Position numbers and translations under genes: made by a program. A stretch of DNA of 5,526 nt from Desulfobacterales bacterium. GTDB lineage: Bacteria > Desulfobacterota > Syntrophobacteria > B119-G9. The notes below the pieces were generated by a model. It was not told the DNA's origin, searched no databases, and saw nothing but the letters and a program-made list of their open reading frames with translations. Below, piece after piece: positions 1 through 5,526 of this stretch (position 1 is its first letter; every line of letters begins with the position of its first letter). Location: the NCBI GenBank assembly GCA_026992215.1, contig JALXAI010000328.1:1-5526 (forward strand). The letters run 5' to 3'.

Positions 1-1106
1 GAAAGATAAAAGATGATAACCTGGACGGTTTTCCCGAGGTGAACAGACCCGAAGAAGTAAAAGCCCTCTTGTCTTCTGTTGTAATGAAACTTAAAGCCAG
101 TGGTGTTCCACTTCAAGGTAAAACCATGGTATTTGTAGACGGTGATCGTTATACAACCGATGGAATTACCTGGACGTGTATCCACAAAAAACCTTACGAA
201 TACAGCCCGTATGGCTCTGTTTTCAAGTTCGATCATGACATCTGCCCGGCAAAAAATGCTCTCGGCGCAAAGGGCTGTACAGATTGTCATAGTTCAAAAT
301 CTGATTTCTTCTTAAAAAAGATAATGGTCAGACCCTTCGGCAAGGACGGAAAACCACTGACTCAAACCAACGCTTCGTTTCTAGGATATTCCGCCACATC
401 TCTTCAGTTTACCGCGTTCGAGCATGAAACTCTAAAATCGCTGGGATACTGGATCCTTTTTATCGTTGCTGTTCTTCTTATGCTCCATTACGTGATCTAT
501 GGCCCCAAGAAATTTGAGCCTGCAGATCCCACGGAAACTCTTTCGAGGTTTCGAACATGGGAACGGGTACTCCACTATTCTCTCCTTGTACTCTTTCTTG
601 CTCAAGCTGTGACGGGTCTTTTTACCTTCGCGGTTCCGAAGGTTTCATCAGATACGATTGGCCGGGTCAATTCGTTTCACCTTTACGCAGGCTGTCTTTT
701 CCTCGTAAACATTGTTCTCGTGTTTGGAATCTGGGTTAGGGATGCTTTCTTTGAAAAATACGACGGGGAATGGCTGAGAAGAATCGGAGGATATCTGGGC
801 TATAAGGGAGAACTTCCTGCTGGCCGATTCAATGCCGGACAGAAGCTTTACCTTTGGATAGTGTTTCTGCTAAGTATATTCCTGGGTGTGATCGGGTTAG
901 TCGAGATCTTCAGTGGCGATGGAAACGTGAGGCTTGTTTTTCACACTCTTCACGTCATCGCGGCGTTTATCCTTGTAATACTTGTTATGGTGCATGTTTA
1001 TATGGGTGTGCTTGTGAATCCGGGGACACTAAGAGGTATATTTGAGGGGTTCGTTTCAAAATCATGGGCTAAAAAGTACCATCCTCTCTGGAAATCCGGA
1101 GATTAA
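1..1106 (+). CDS. Cytochrome c / cytochrome b (FdnI/HydC-like) fusion protein, 5'-partial, CbcL-like
   Basis: This is the C-terminal part of a membrane electron-transfer protein. The frame is open from the first full codon (position 3) to the TAA at 1104-1106. A GTG at 39 is possible as a start, but it lacks a well-placed Shine-Dalgarno and would give a haem-c protein with no export signal, so I treat the gene as running in from upstream. Residues below are counted from that GTG. A CTDCH haem-c motif lies at 80-84, with H66 (FDHD) a possible distal ligand. About five hydrophobic helices follow, at roughly 136-154, 178-198, 211-231, 269-290 and 301-325. Their histidines (H150, H179, H214, H302, H305, H319) fit the di-haem b pattern of FdnI/HydC subunits. 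Fusion of haem-c and FdnI-like domains is the architecture of Geobacter CbcL, an inner-membrane quinol oxidase. A similar role here (quinone to periplasmic cytochromes) is inferred. Haem number and true length cannot be seen. Confidence 0.8.
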   Translation, partial: KIKDDNLDGFPEVNRPEEVKALLSSVVMKLKASGVPLQGKTMVFVDGDRYTTDGITWTCIHKKPYEYSPYGSVFKFDHDICPAKNALGAKGCTDCHSSKSDFFLKKIMVRPFGKDGKPLTQTNASFLGYSATSLQFTAFEHETLKSLGYWILFIVAVLLMLHYVIYGPKKFEPADPTETLSRFRTWERVLHYSLLVLFLAQAVTGLFTFAVPKVSSDTIGRVNSFHLYAGCLFLVNIVLVFGIWVRDAFFEKYDGEWLRRIGGYLGYKGELPAGRFNAGQKLYLWIVFLLSIFLGVIGLVEIFSGDGNVRLVFHTLHVIAAFILVILVMVHVYMGVLVNPGTLRGIFEGFVSKSWAKKYHPLWKSGD

Positions 1107-1128
1107 AGAAAAAGAAAACATTGGCGGG

Positions 1129-1135
1129 AGGAGGT
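1129..1135 (+). promoter_or_regulatory. Strong Shine-Dalgarno of the ynfA-like gene
   Basis: AGGAGGT matches the anti-Shine-Dalgarno almost perfectly. It lies only 7 nt before the ATC at 1143 but 25 nt before the first conventional start, TTG 1161. It therefore decides the start in favour of the near-cognate AUC codon. Confidence 0.75.
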
Positions 1136-1142
1136 GGATTAA

Positions 1143-1472
1143 ATCTTAATAGCGAAATCGTTGTTTTTTTTCGTGCTGGCCGGGTTGTGTGAGATAGGTG
1201 GTGGGTACCTGGTCTGGCAGTGGATCAGAAATGGCAAGAGTATCTGGATGGGGCTCCTGGGCGGGTTGGTTCTATTCCTCTACGGGGTTATCCCCACTTT
1301 TCAACCTGCTCATTTCGGAAGAGTTTACGCAGCTTATGGAGGTATCTTCATTGTATTGTCGATTCTGTGGGGATGGCGCATAGACAGGGTTGCACCAGAC
1401 AGGTTTGATCTCATAGGCGGTTTTATAGCGCTTGTCGGAGTGTTTGTCATTATGTACTGGCCCAGGAGTTAA
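1143..1472 (+). CDS. ynfA: YnfA/UPF0060 family small inner-membrane protein
   Basis: A four-helix hydrophobic protein of the YnfA (UPF0060) family, related to small multidrug-resistance transporters; the physiological substrate is unsettled. Family hallmarks seen are LCEIGGGYLVW near the N-terminus, the central FGRVYAAYGG motif and a C-terminal DLIGG.IALVGV helix. The first conventional start is TTG 1161 (103 aa), but that begins inside the first helix and is too far from the Shine-Dalgarno. Starting at ATC 1143 gives 109 aa beginning (M)LIAKSLFFF. This matches the usual family length (E. coli YnfA is 108 aa) and N-terminal shape. An in-frame TAA at 1140-1142 excludes any earlier start. The gene follows the cytochrome gene by 36 bp with no terminator between them, so co-transcription is likely, though a functional link is not evident. 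Family assignment is firm; the start codon is the uncertain part. Confidence 0.88.
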   Translation: MLIAKSLFFFVLAGLCEIGGGYLVWQWIRNGKSIWMGLLGGLVLFLYGVIPTFQPAHFGRVYAAYGGIFIVLSILWGWRIDRVAPDRFDLIGGFIALVGVFVIMYWPRS

Positions 1473-1752
1473 AAATATAGCCCCATGTTTTGGAAAAATC
1501 CCAAACCTCTGCCGGAAATTCTTGGTAGAAGCTAGGGCGTGTTAACTATTCTTGCAAAAGCGGAGAGTGGACGACTTACCTTCTTCACGCGTTAACCATG
1601 TATACCGTTTGGTGACGGGAAAGAAGTGCTTCCATTGAGTATCATACTGGCTTTCGTTCAGATACCTCGCCCCATGGCTATATTAAAAAGAATCCAAACA
1701 TTGGGAACGGGGTTTGAATTGAGACATCACAATACTGAATACACGTGGCCCC

Positions 1753-1770
1753 GGTAAAATACCATTTACC
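1753..1770. repeat. Inverted repeat GGTAAA-N6-TTTACC, possible operator
   Basis: Perfect 6-bp half-sites are separated by 6 bp and end 8 bp before the -35 element of the FIST operon promoter. The centre would lie near -52 relative to the expected transcription start, a usual place for an activator site. No protein that binds it can be named from this window. One half-site, TTTACCC, recurs at 1843-1849 downstream of the promoter. Confidence 0.35.
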
Positions 1771-1778
1771 CATAGTTT

Positions 1779-1807
1779 TTGACATAATTTTCTGTTTGCT
1801 GTATTTT
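1779..1807 (+). promoter_or_regulatory. Sigma-70-type promoter for the FIST-kinase operon
   Basis: A perfect -35 TTGACA (1779-1784) is followed after exactly 17 bp by TATTTT (1802-1807, 4 of 6 to TATAAT). Transcription would begin near 1814, leaving a leader of about 90 nt before the GTG at 1903. The region around it is AT-rich, as expected of a promoter. Confidence 0.6.
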
Positions 1808-1902
1808 ATGTAACCATACACGATCAGCAAGGATGCCTTTTGTTTACCCTGCACCCGGGTATTATTGTTCCTTAAATTTTTTCTTCTCTTCCAGGACATC
1901 AC

Positions 1903-3174
1903 GTGAAAGTTGGAATCGGATACAGTAACCGGAAAGACGGACGAAGGGCCGGAATCAGTGCTGCAAAGCAGGCAATTGAATCCGCCCGAATTGAGGATCC
2001 GTGCCTGGCACTGGCCTTTTGCGTGCCGGAACTTGGGGAGGACGATTTCTTTGCTGGGCTCAGGGAGGTCTTGCCGGATGATTCACCGGTAGTGGGAGGG
2101 TCTGCCATTGGTGTAATCACCAACGATGTTGTGTGTTACAAAGGGTACCCTGCCGCTGTGGCAGTGATAGAGGCCGGAACCCTCGAAAAGAGCTGTGTTT
2201 GCGAAAGCGGTTTGAAGGAAGATGAAGAGGCTTGCGGTAAGCGTGTGGCGGAAAAGCTCGGCGAGTTTTTGCCGGCTGAGGTGGTATTTCTTTTTTACGA
2301 TTCCATGAAAGTTCCCGGAACTTCCGTCTCTCCTCCTGTTCTCAATTCATCGGCAAGATTGCTTCGGGGAATCTCCGAGTCTCTAAAACATAATCCCCTG
2401 TTGCTGGGGGCCGGTCTCATCGGGACATACGAATTTTGTCCCACCAGGCAGTTCTGCGGGTCGACCGTTAGGGATGACAGCGTGGTGGCGCTGATGTTGA
2501 AAGGAAAATTTCACTGTTATCACCGTATAATGCATGGATGCAGGCCTCTTGACGGGGTGTACCATACCATTACCGCCATCAAGGATGACGTGATATTTGA
2601 AATAGACGGTTTACCGGCAGCCAGGGTTATAGACGATTTGTACGGGAGTAAAGAATGGAGAAAGGAACATCCGGTTAAACTGCTGACCATAGGGGTAAAT
2701 TGCAGGGGCAGGTTTGAGAGCTTCGGGGAAGGTAATTATGTAAACAGGCTTATAACCGGCGTGATGCCGGACGGAAAAAATATAAGTATATTTGAACCAG
2801 ATCTCGCGGAAGGAGTGGAATTCCAGTTCATGTTAAGGGATGGACTGCAGATGGTTGAATCAGCCAGAGAAAATTCAAAAAAAATGTTCAATGAAGTTGT
2901 AAGAAACGGTGATGATGCCCGTTTTGCCCTGTACGTGGATTGTGCGGGGAGAACGGCGGAATTTTCGCAGACGTGGAAGGAAGAGGCTTCGGAGATCCAG
3001 AAGGTCTGCAATGAATTTGACGTACCCCTTCTTGGATTCTACTCCGGGGTGGAAATTGCTCCTTTTTGGGGCAAAAGCAGGGGCCTCGACTGGACAGGGG
3101 TGCTGACAATACTGGCACTAAAAAAAGACAACGAACACGGTGACAGGGAATGCCCGCATGCGGATAAAAAGTGA
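1903..3174 (+). CDS. FIST-domain sensory protein (FIST_N + FIST_C)
   Basis: A 423-aa protein with the two FIST halves. FIST_N spans about 30-230 and includes the glycine-rich VVGGSAIGVI at 63-72. FIST_C spans about 237-405 and includes LYVDCAGR (343-350) and the diagnostic LLGFYSGVEIAPFW stretch (376-389). The FIST family is known as a proposed small-ligand-binding input module, often fused to or beside kinases and chemoreceptors; the ligand here is unknown. No signal peptide or membrane segment is visible, so it should act in the cytoplasm. The GTG start has AGGA 6 nt upstream, and an in-frame TAA at 1873-1875 excludes a much longer form. Its end overlaps the kinase gene by 17 nt, which implies translational coupling and a shared pathway. 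It is unusually rich in cysteine (14 residues), including C98/C100, C179/C185 and C205/C213. The short charged tail after 405 looks non-domain. Confidence 0.88.
   Translation: MKVGIGYSNRKDGRRAGISAAKQAIESARIEDPCLALAFCVPELGEDDFFAGLREVLPDDSPVVGGSAIGVITNDVVCYKGYPAAVAVIEAGTLEKSCVCESGLKEDEEACGKRVAEKLGEFLPAEVVFLFYDSMKVPGTSVSPPVLNSSARLLRGISESLKHNPLLLGAGLIGTYEFCPTRQFCGSTVRDDSVVALMLKGKFHCYHRIMHGCRPLDGVYHTITAIKDDVIFEIDGLPAARVIDDLYGSKEWRKEHPVKLLTIGVNCRGRFESFGEGNYVNRLITGVMPDGKNISIFEPDLAEGVEFQFMLRDGLQMVESARENSKKMFNEVVRNGDDARFALYVDCAGRTAEFSQTWKEEASEIQKVCNEFDVPLLGFYSGVEIAPFWGKSRGLDWTGVLTILALKKDNEHGDRECPHADKK
3144..3148 (+). promoter_or_regulatory. Shine-Dalgarno inside the FIST gene, sets kinase start
   Basis: AGGGA lies 9 nt before ATG 3158. 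The alternative in-frame GTG at 3140 has no purine-rich site at proper spacing. The site lies within the FIST coding end, consistent with coupled translation. Confidence 0.5.
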
Positions 3175-4822
3175 AGAGCTTATCCGGGAACTTGAGGAAG
3201 CGAGAAAAGAGGCTGAATATTACAGGAAGATGGCGGAAGAGTCCGGCAGGCGGTGTCTTCAAGGTATAGACAGGCTCACCAGGCTTGTTTGGGATCTCAG
3301 GGAAGCCCAGGAAGCCCTTAACAAAGAAAAGGAAAAATTTCGTATTCTCCTTGAAGAGTTTCCTTTTGGAGTGGCTTTGATAAGCAAAAGTGGTAGATAC
3401 AGGTACATAAATTCCAGGTTTACCGGGATTTTTGGTTATACCCTTAAAGACGTACCCACGGGAAAACAATGGTGGAAGAAAGCTTATCCTGATCCTGAAA
3501 AAAGAAAAATGGCCATTTCCATGTGGGTGGAAGACCTTGAGAAGTTTGAAAACGGTGAATTCAGGCAAAGGACTTTTTCTGTTGTGTGCAAGGACGGAAC
3601 CGAAAAACTGATAAACTTCCGTTCGGCAAGCCTCAGAAATGGTGACCAGTTCGTAATTTACGAAGACATTACCAGGCAGAAAAGGATTGAAAAGCACCTT
3701 ATACAGGCACAGAAAATGGATGCCATCGGAACTCTGGCCGGCGGTATTGCCCACGATTTTAATAATCTGCTAATGGGCATACAGGGTAGAGCGTCGCTGA
3801 TGCTGATGGACACAGCACCCGAACATCCCCATTTCGAAGAACTCAAAGCCATACAGGATATTGTGAGAAGCGCTGCCGACTTGACATCTCAACTTCTCGG
3901 GTTTGCCAGAGGCGGGAAATACGAGGTCAGGGTGGTAAGCCCTAACGAGGTAGTGGAAAAAAGTTTCACAATCTTTGCACGTACCAGGAAAGAAATAAGG
4001 ATACATGTGAAGTATCAGGAGAACGCCTGGCTGATTGAGGCAGACCCGGGACAGATAGAACAGGTGCTTTTGAATCTGTACATAAATGCCTGGCAGGCCA
4101 TGCCTAACGGAGGGGATTTGTACATAGAGACCTCCAACGTCACCGTTGGAAGGGATGACTCTGTGAGTTACAAGGTTGAGCCGGGAGACTACGTGAAGAT
4201 TTCCGTGTCGGATACGGGCATGGGCATGGATGACGGGGTTATGGAAAGGATTTTTGAACCGTTTTTTACCACCAGGAACAAGGAACGTGGAGTGGGCCTG
4301 GGGCTTGCGTCTGCCTACGGTATCGTGAGGAATCATGGTGGGGTGATAGAAGTTACGAGCGAAAAGGGGAAAGGGTCTACCTTTGATATTTATCTCCCCC
4401 GTTCCAGGAAACAGGTTATAGAAGAGAAAACTCGTCATGGCAAAATATTGAAAGGATCGGAGAAGGTTCTTCTAATAGATGACGAAGAAGAGGTTTTGCA
4501 CGTGGGAAAGAAGCTTCTTGAGCGGATGGGGCATTACGTTTTCACCGCGGCAAGCGGGGAAGAAGGAATAGAGCTCTACAAAAAGCTAACGGACGATATT
4601 GACCTGGTGATTCTGGACATGATCATGCCTGGATTGGGGGGGAAAGAAACTTTTCATGCTCTTCGCTCCATTAACCCGGAGGTGAAAGTATTGCTTTCAA
4701 GCGGGTACAGCCTCGACGGGCAGGCTCGAACCTTGATGGAGAAGGGATGCAACGGATTTATTCCGAAACCTTTCAGGGCTGAAGATCTTTCCAGGGCTAT
4801 GAGGCAAATACTGGACAATTAA
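3158..4822 (+). CDS. Soluble PAS-containing hybrid histidine kinase (coiled coil-PAS-HisKA-HATPase_c-REC)
   Basis: A 554-aa cytoplasmic hybrid kinase, numbered from ATG 3158; GTG 3140 would add 6 residues. Order: a charged helical, probably coiled-coil N-terminus (about 5-65); one PAS domain with PAC end (about 63-175, ending FVIYEDITRQ); the HisKA H-box AGGIAHDFNNLL with phospho-acceptor H199; and HATPase_c with N-box NLYINAWQAM (N306, N310), G1 DTGMGM (352-357), F-box FEPFFTT (366-372) and G2 GVGLGLA (378-384). A REC domain follows with acidic pair D441/D442, phospho-acceptor D487 (ILDMIMP) and K537 (IPKPF). All catalytic residues are intact, and HDFNN resembles NtrB-type kinases. No transmembrane segment is seen. 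The REC suggests phosphorelay or autoregulation, but no HPt or output regulator is encoded here. The 17-nt overlap with the FIST gene points to FIST as input partner, which is inference. Confidence 0.93.
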   Translation: MRIKSEELIRELEEARKEAEYYRKMAEESGRRCLQGIDRLTRLVWDLREAQEALNKEKEKFRILLEEFPFGVALISKSGRYRYINSRFTGIFGYTLKDVPTGKQWWKKAYPDPEKRKMAISMWVEDLEKFENGEFRQRTFSVVCKDGTEKLINFRSASLRNGDQFVIYEDITRQKRIEKHLIQAQKMDAIGTLAGGIAHDFNNLLMGIQGRASLMLMDTAPEHPHFEELKAIQDIVRSAADLTSQLLGFARGGKYEVRVVSPNEVVEKSFTIFARTRKEIRIHVKYQENAWLIEADPGQIEQVLLNLYINAWQAMPNGGDLYIETSNVTVGRDDSVSYKVEPGDYVKISVSDTGMGMDDGVMERIFEPFFTTRNKERGVGLGLASAYGIVRNHGGVIEVTSEKGKGSTFDIYLPRSRKQVIEEKTRHGKILKGSEKVLLIDDEEEVLHVGKKLLERMGHYVFTAASGEEGIELYKKLTDDIDLVILDMIMPGLGGKETFHALRSINPEVKVLLSSGYSLDGQARTLMEKGCNGFIPKPFRAEDLSRAMRQILDN

Positions 4823-4823
4823 T

Positions 4824-4839
4824 CGGCTCACGAGAGCCG
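4824..4839. terminator. Hairpin just after the kinase stop codon, weak terminator candidate
   Basis: CGGCTC-ACGA-GAGCCG forms a 6-bp GC-rich stem with a 4-nt loop, starting 1 nt after the TAA. On the plus strand no T-run follows, so it may be an mRNA 3' end stabiliser or a poor terminator. On the minus strand it is followed by ATTAATT. Confidence 0.35.
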
Positions 4840-4915
4840 TGATCCGGGCAATAAACCACCGGCGAGTGCCAGAATCACCTGGAGCCTGAAATCAATGAAA
4901 CCAAACCATGCTGAA

Positions 4916-4935
4916 ATGCCTCCCAGGGAGGACAT
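4916..4935. terminator. Palindromic hairpin CCTCCCAGGGAGG, possible + strand terminator
   Basis: A perfect 13-nt palindrome (4919-4931) can be extended by ATG/CAT pairing with one bulged A, giving an 8-bp stem with a CAG loop. On the plus strand a moderately T-rich stretch follows (GTTTTGG, GTTTTAA), which could end the FIST-kinase transcript. The T-run is not immediate, so this is only a candidate. Confidence 0.3.
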
Positions 4936-4950
4936 TGTCGTTTTGGAGTT

Positions 4951-4990
4951 TTAACAAAATTGCCCGGCAGTACCCCACCCGGGAAAATTT
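4951..4990 (-). terminator. Intrinsic terminator candidate for the MOT1-type transporter
   Basis: Read on the minus strand, CCCGG-N11-CCGGG (4983 to 4963) forms a GC stem that AAATT/AATTT pairing on either side can extend past a small internal loop. It is followed by CAATTTTGTT, a U-rich tail. It begins about 60 nt after the transporter stop codon at 5044, a normal spacing for an intrinsic terminator. Confidence 0.45.
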
Positions 4991-5043
4991 CGATGAGAAA
5001 ATGGGTATTTCTAGTACCGGGAAACATTTTGGAGACCGGTCAT

Positions 5044-5526
5044 TCATATACCCAGCTTTTCCCATTTTAAAAGAATAATGGCTACAATTATTCCCACCAG
5101 GAAACCGGCAGCGAGGTTTGAAGCGAGAGTGATACCAAGAATCACCAGGACAATAAACAGTTCTTTTCTTTCGCGCATGTCGAGTATGGTGAGAGCCAGT
5201 TGAGCTCCTGCGAAAAAAAGCAAAACACCCAGCACTGACATGGGTATCAGGTAAGCGATGGTTAGCGAGTTCCTCCCGAAGAAAATGGCGAGCATGACAA
5301 AAAAGGTACCTATTATTATATTTGATCCGGGAGTGCGGGCGCCGAACCTGTAGTGCGCGGCCAGGCCGCCGGCTCCATGGCAAAGTGGCATGCCGCCGAA
5401 AAGGAAGCTAAGAAAGTTCGCCAGTGCCATACTTATGCAGGATGCCCTGTAGGTTACCCTGCTTGACCTGTCACCGAAATACTCCCTGGAAAGATCCACG
5501 TTGGCGATTACCGCGTTGCCAATGGT
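5044..5526 (-). CDS. MOT1-type putative sulfate/molybdate transporter, 5'-partial
   Basis: The C-terminal part of a polytopic permease of the MOT1 sulfate/molybdate family. The recognisable block is GGMPLCHGAGGLAAHYRFG followed by ARTPGSN, the signature loop of this family; upstream GNAVIAN and SREYFGDR also fit. At least four hydrophobic helices follow, ending in a short lysine-containing tail (LKWEKLGI). The frame stays open to the window edge: nine codons precede the GTG at 5499 and already read as family sequence, so that GTG is internal and the true start lies beyond 5526. The family moves molybdate and/or sulfate into the cell; which of them is used here cannot be told. Molybdate supply would suit an anaerobe with molybdo- or tungsto-enzymes. 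The gene converges on the FIST-kinase operon and is a separate transcription unit. Confidence 0.87.
   Translation of the reverse strand, partial: TIGNAVIANVDLSREYFGDRSSRVTYRASCISMALANFLSFLFGGMPLCHGAGGLAAHYRFGARTPGSNIIIGTFFVMLAIFFGRNSLTIAYLIPMSVLGVLLFFAGAQLALTILDMRERKELFIVLVILGITLASNLAAGFLVGIIVAIILLKWEKLGI

Larger units (their letters stand above)
1473..1902 (+). other. 430-bp intergenic region without a convincing gene
   Basis: No ORF here has family resemblance. The minus-strand frame 1678-1902 encodes a low-complexity, basic, unrecognisable peptide and overlaps the promoter of the downstream gene. What can be seen: an inverted 9-mer AATATAGCC (1474-1482) / GGCTATATT (1676-1684) bounding about 210 bp; two GTTAAC palindromes exactly 50 bp apart (1541, 1591) flanked by GCGTG/CACGC; an inverted repeat at 1753-1770; a promoter at 1779-1807; and a TTTACCC repeated at 1765 and 1843. 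No clear terminator for the ynfA-like gene was found. No riboswitch or known small RNA was recognised. Confidence 0.6.

Noticed and set aside
174..191. WTCIHK as a degenerate haem-c site
   Set aside because: Only one cysteine, so it does not fit CxxCH or its known variants.
39..1106. GTG at 39 as the true start of the cytochrome gene
   Set aside because: The frame is open to the window edge, no spaced Shine-Dalgarno is present, and the product would lack the export signal needed for haem-c attachment.
1536..1598. Integron attC-like site around the GTTAAC pair
   Set aside because: The core does not fit GTTRRRY/RYYYAAC, and there is no cassette structure or integrase.
1678..1902. Minus-strand 74-aa ORF in the intergenic region
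   Set aside because: Its sequence is unlike any family I know, and it covers the promoter and leader of the FIST gene.
2007..2025. Sigma-54-like TGGCAC...TTGC
   Set aside because: The spacing between the GG and GC elements is 2 bp too long, and the site is inside the FIST coding sequence.
2888..3754. Long minus-strand ORF (288 aa) opposite the FIST/kinase junction
   Set aside because: It is antisense to two clearly recognisable genes, is rich in Pro, Phe and Ser as antisense frames often are, and shows no domain.
3770..4438. Minus-strand ORF (222 aa) opposite the kinase catalytic domains
   Set aside because: Antisense shadow of well-conserved HisKA/HATPase codons, with no recognisable motif.
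5016..5040. ACCGG...CCGGT hairpin next to the transporter stop codon
   Set aside because: Only a 5-bp stem with a 15-nt loop and no U-run; the hairpin at 4963-4983 is the better terminator candidate.
4892..5383. Minus-strand ORF (163 aa) overlapping the transporter in another frame
   Set aside because: The MOT1 signature lies in the other minus-strand frame; this one is Arg/His/Ser-rich and unrecognisable.

Overview
The window looks like a bacterial chromosome segment of moderate GC. It most resembles an anaerobic member of the Desulfobacterota (deltaproteobacterial type). The clues are a membrane-bound c-type/b-type cytochrome fusion of the kind used for quinone-linked electron transfer, a PAS-hybrid histidine kinase with an insertion style common in that group, and a sulfate/molybdate permease. 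This placement is inferred from protein character only; there is no rRNA or other marker gene.

Layout. (1) Positions 1-1106 (+): the 3' part of a cytochrome gene whose start lies outside the window. One CxxCH haem-c site is followed by a five-helix, FdnI/HydC-like cytochrome b domain. (2) About 1143-1472 (+): a YnfA/UPF0060 small membrane protein 36 bp downstream, probably in the same transcript, with a strong Shine-Dalgarno that points to a non-canonical AUC start. (3) 1473-1902: about 430 bp with no convincing gene. It holds a good sigma-70-type promoter (TTGACA-17-TATTTT), an inverted repeat just upstream of it that could be an operator, and some weaker repeats. (4) 1903-4822 (+): a two-gene sensory operon made of a FIST-domain protein and a soluble PAS-HisKA-HATPase-REC hybrid histidine kinase, whose reading frames overlap by 17 nt. 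(5) 4823-5043: a convergent intergenic region with several hairpins, one of which is a plausible terminator for the minus-strand gene. (6) 5044-5526 (-): the 3' part of a MOT1-type sulfate/molybdate transporter whose start is outside the window.

How the parts fit. The FIST protein (family proposed to bind small ligands) has no signal peptide or membrane segment, and the kinase has none either. The pair therefore looks like a wholly cytoplasmic signalling module in which a ligand-binding FIST protein in trans could control a kinase that carries its own receiver. No HPt protein or DNA-binding regulator is present, so the output of the relay is unknown. The cytochrome/YnfA pair and the transporter appear to be separate transcription units; any regulatory link to the FIST-kinase pair is speculative. 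The FIST-kinase operon is the most system-like feature here.
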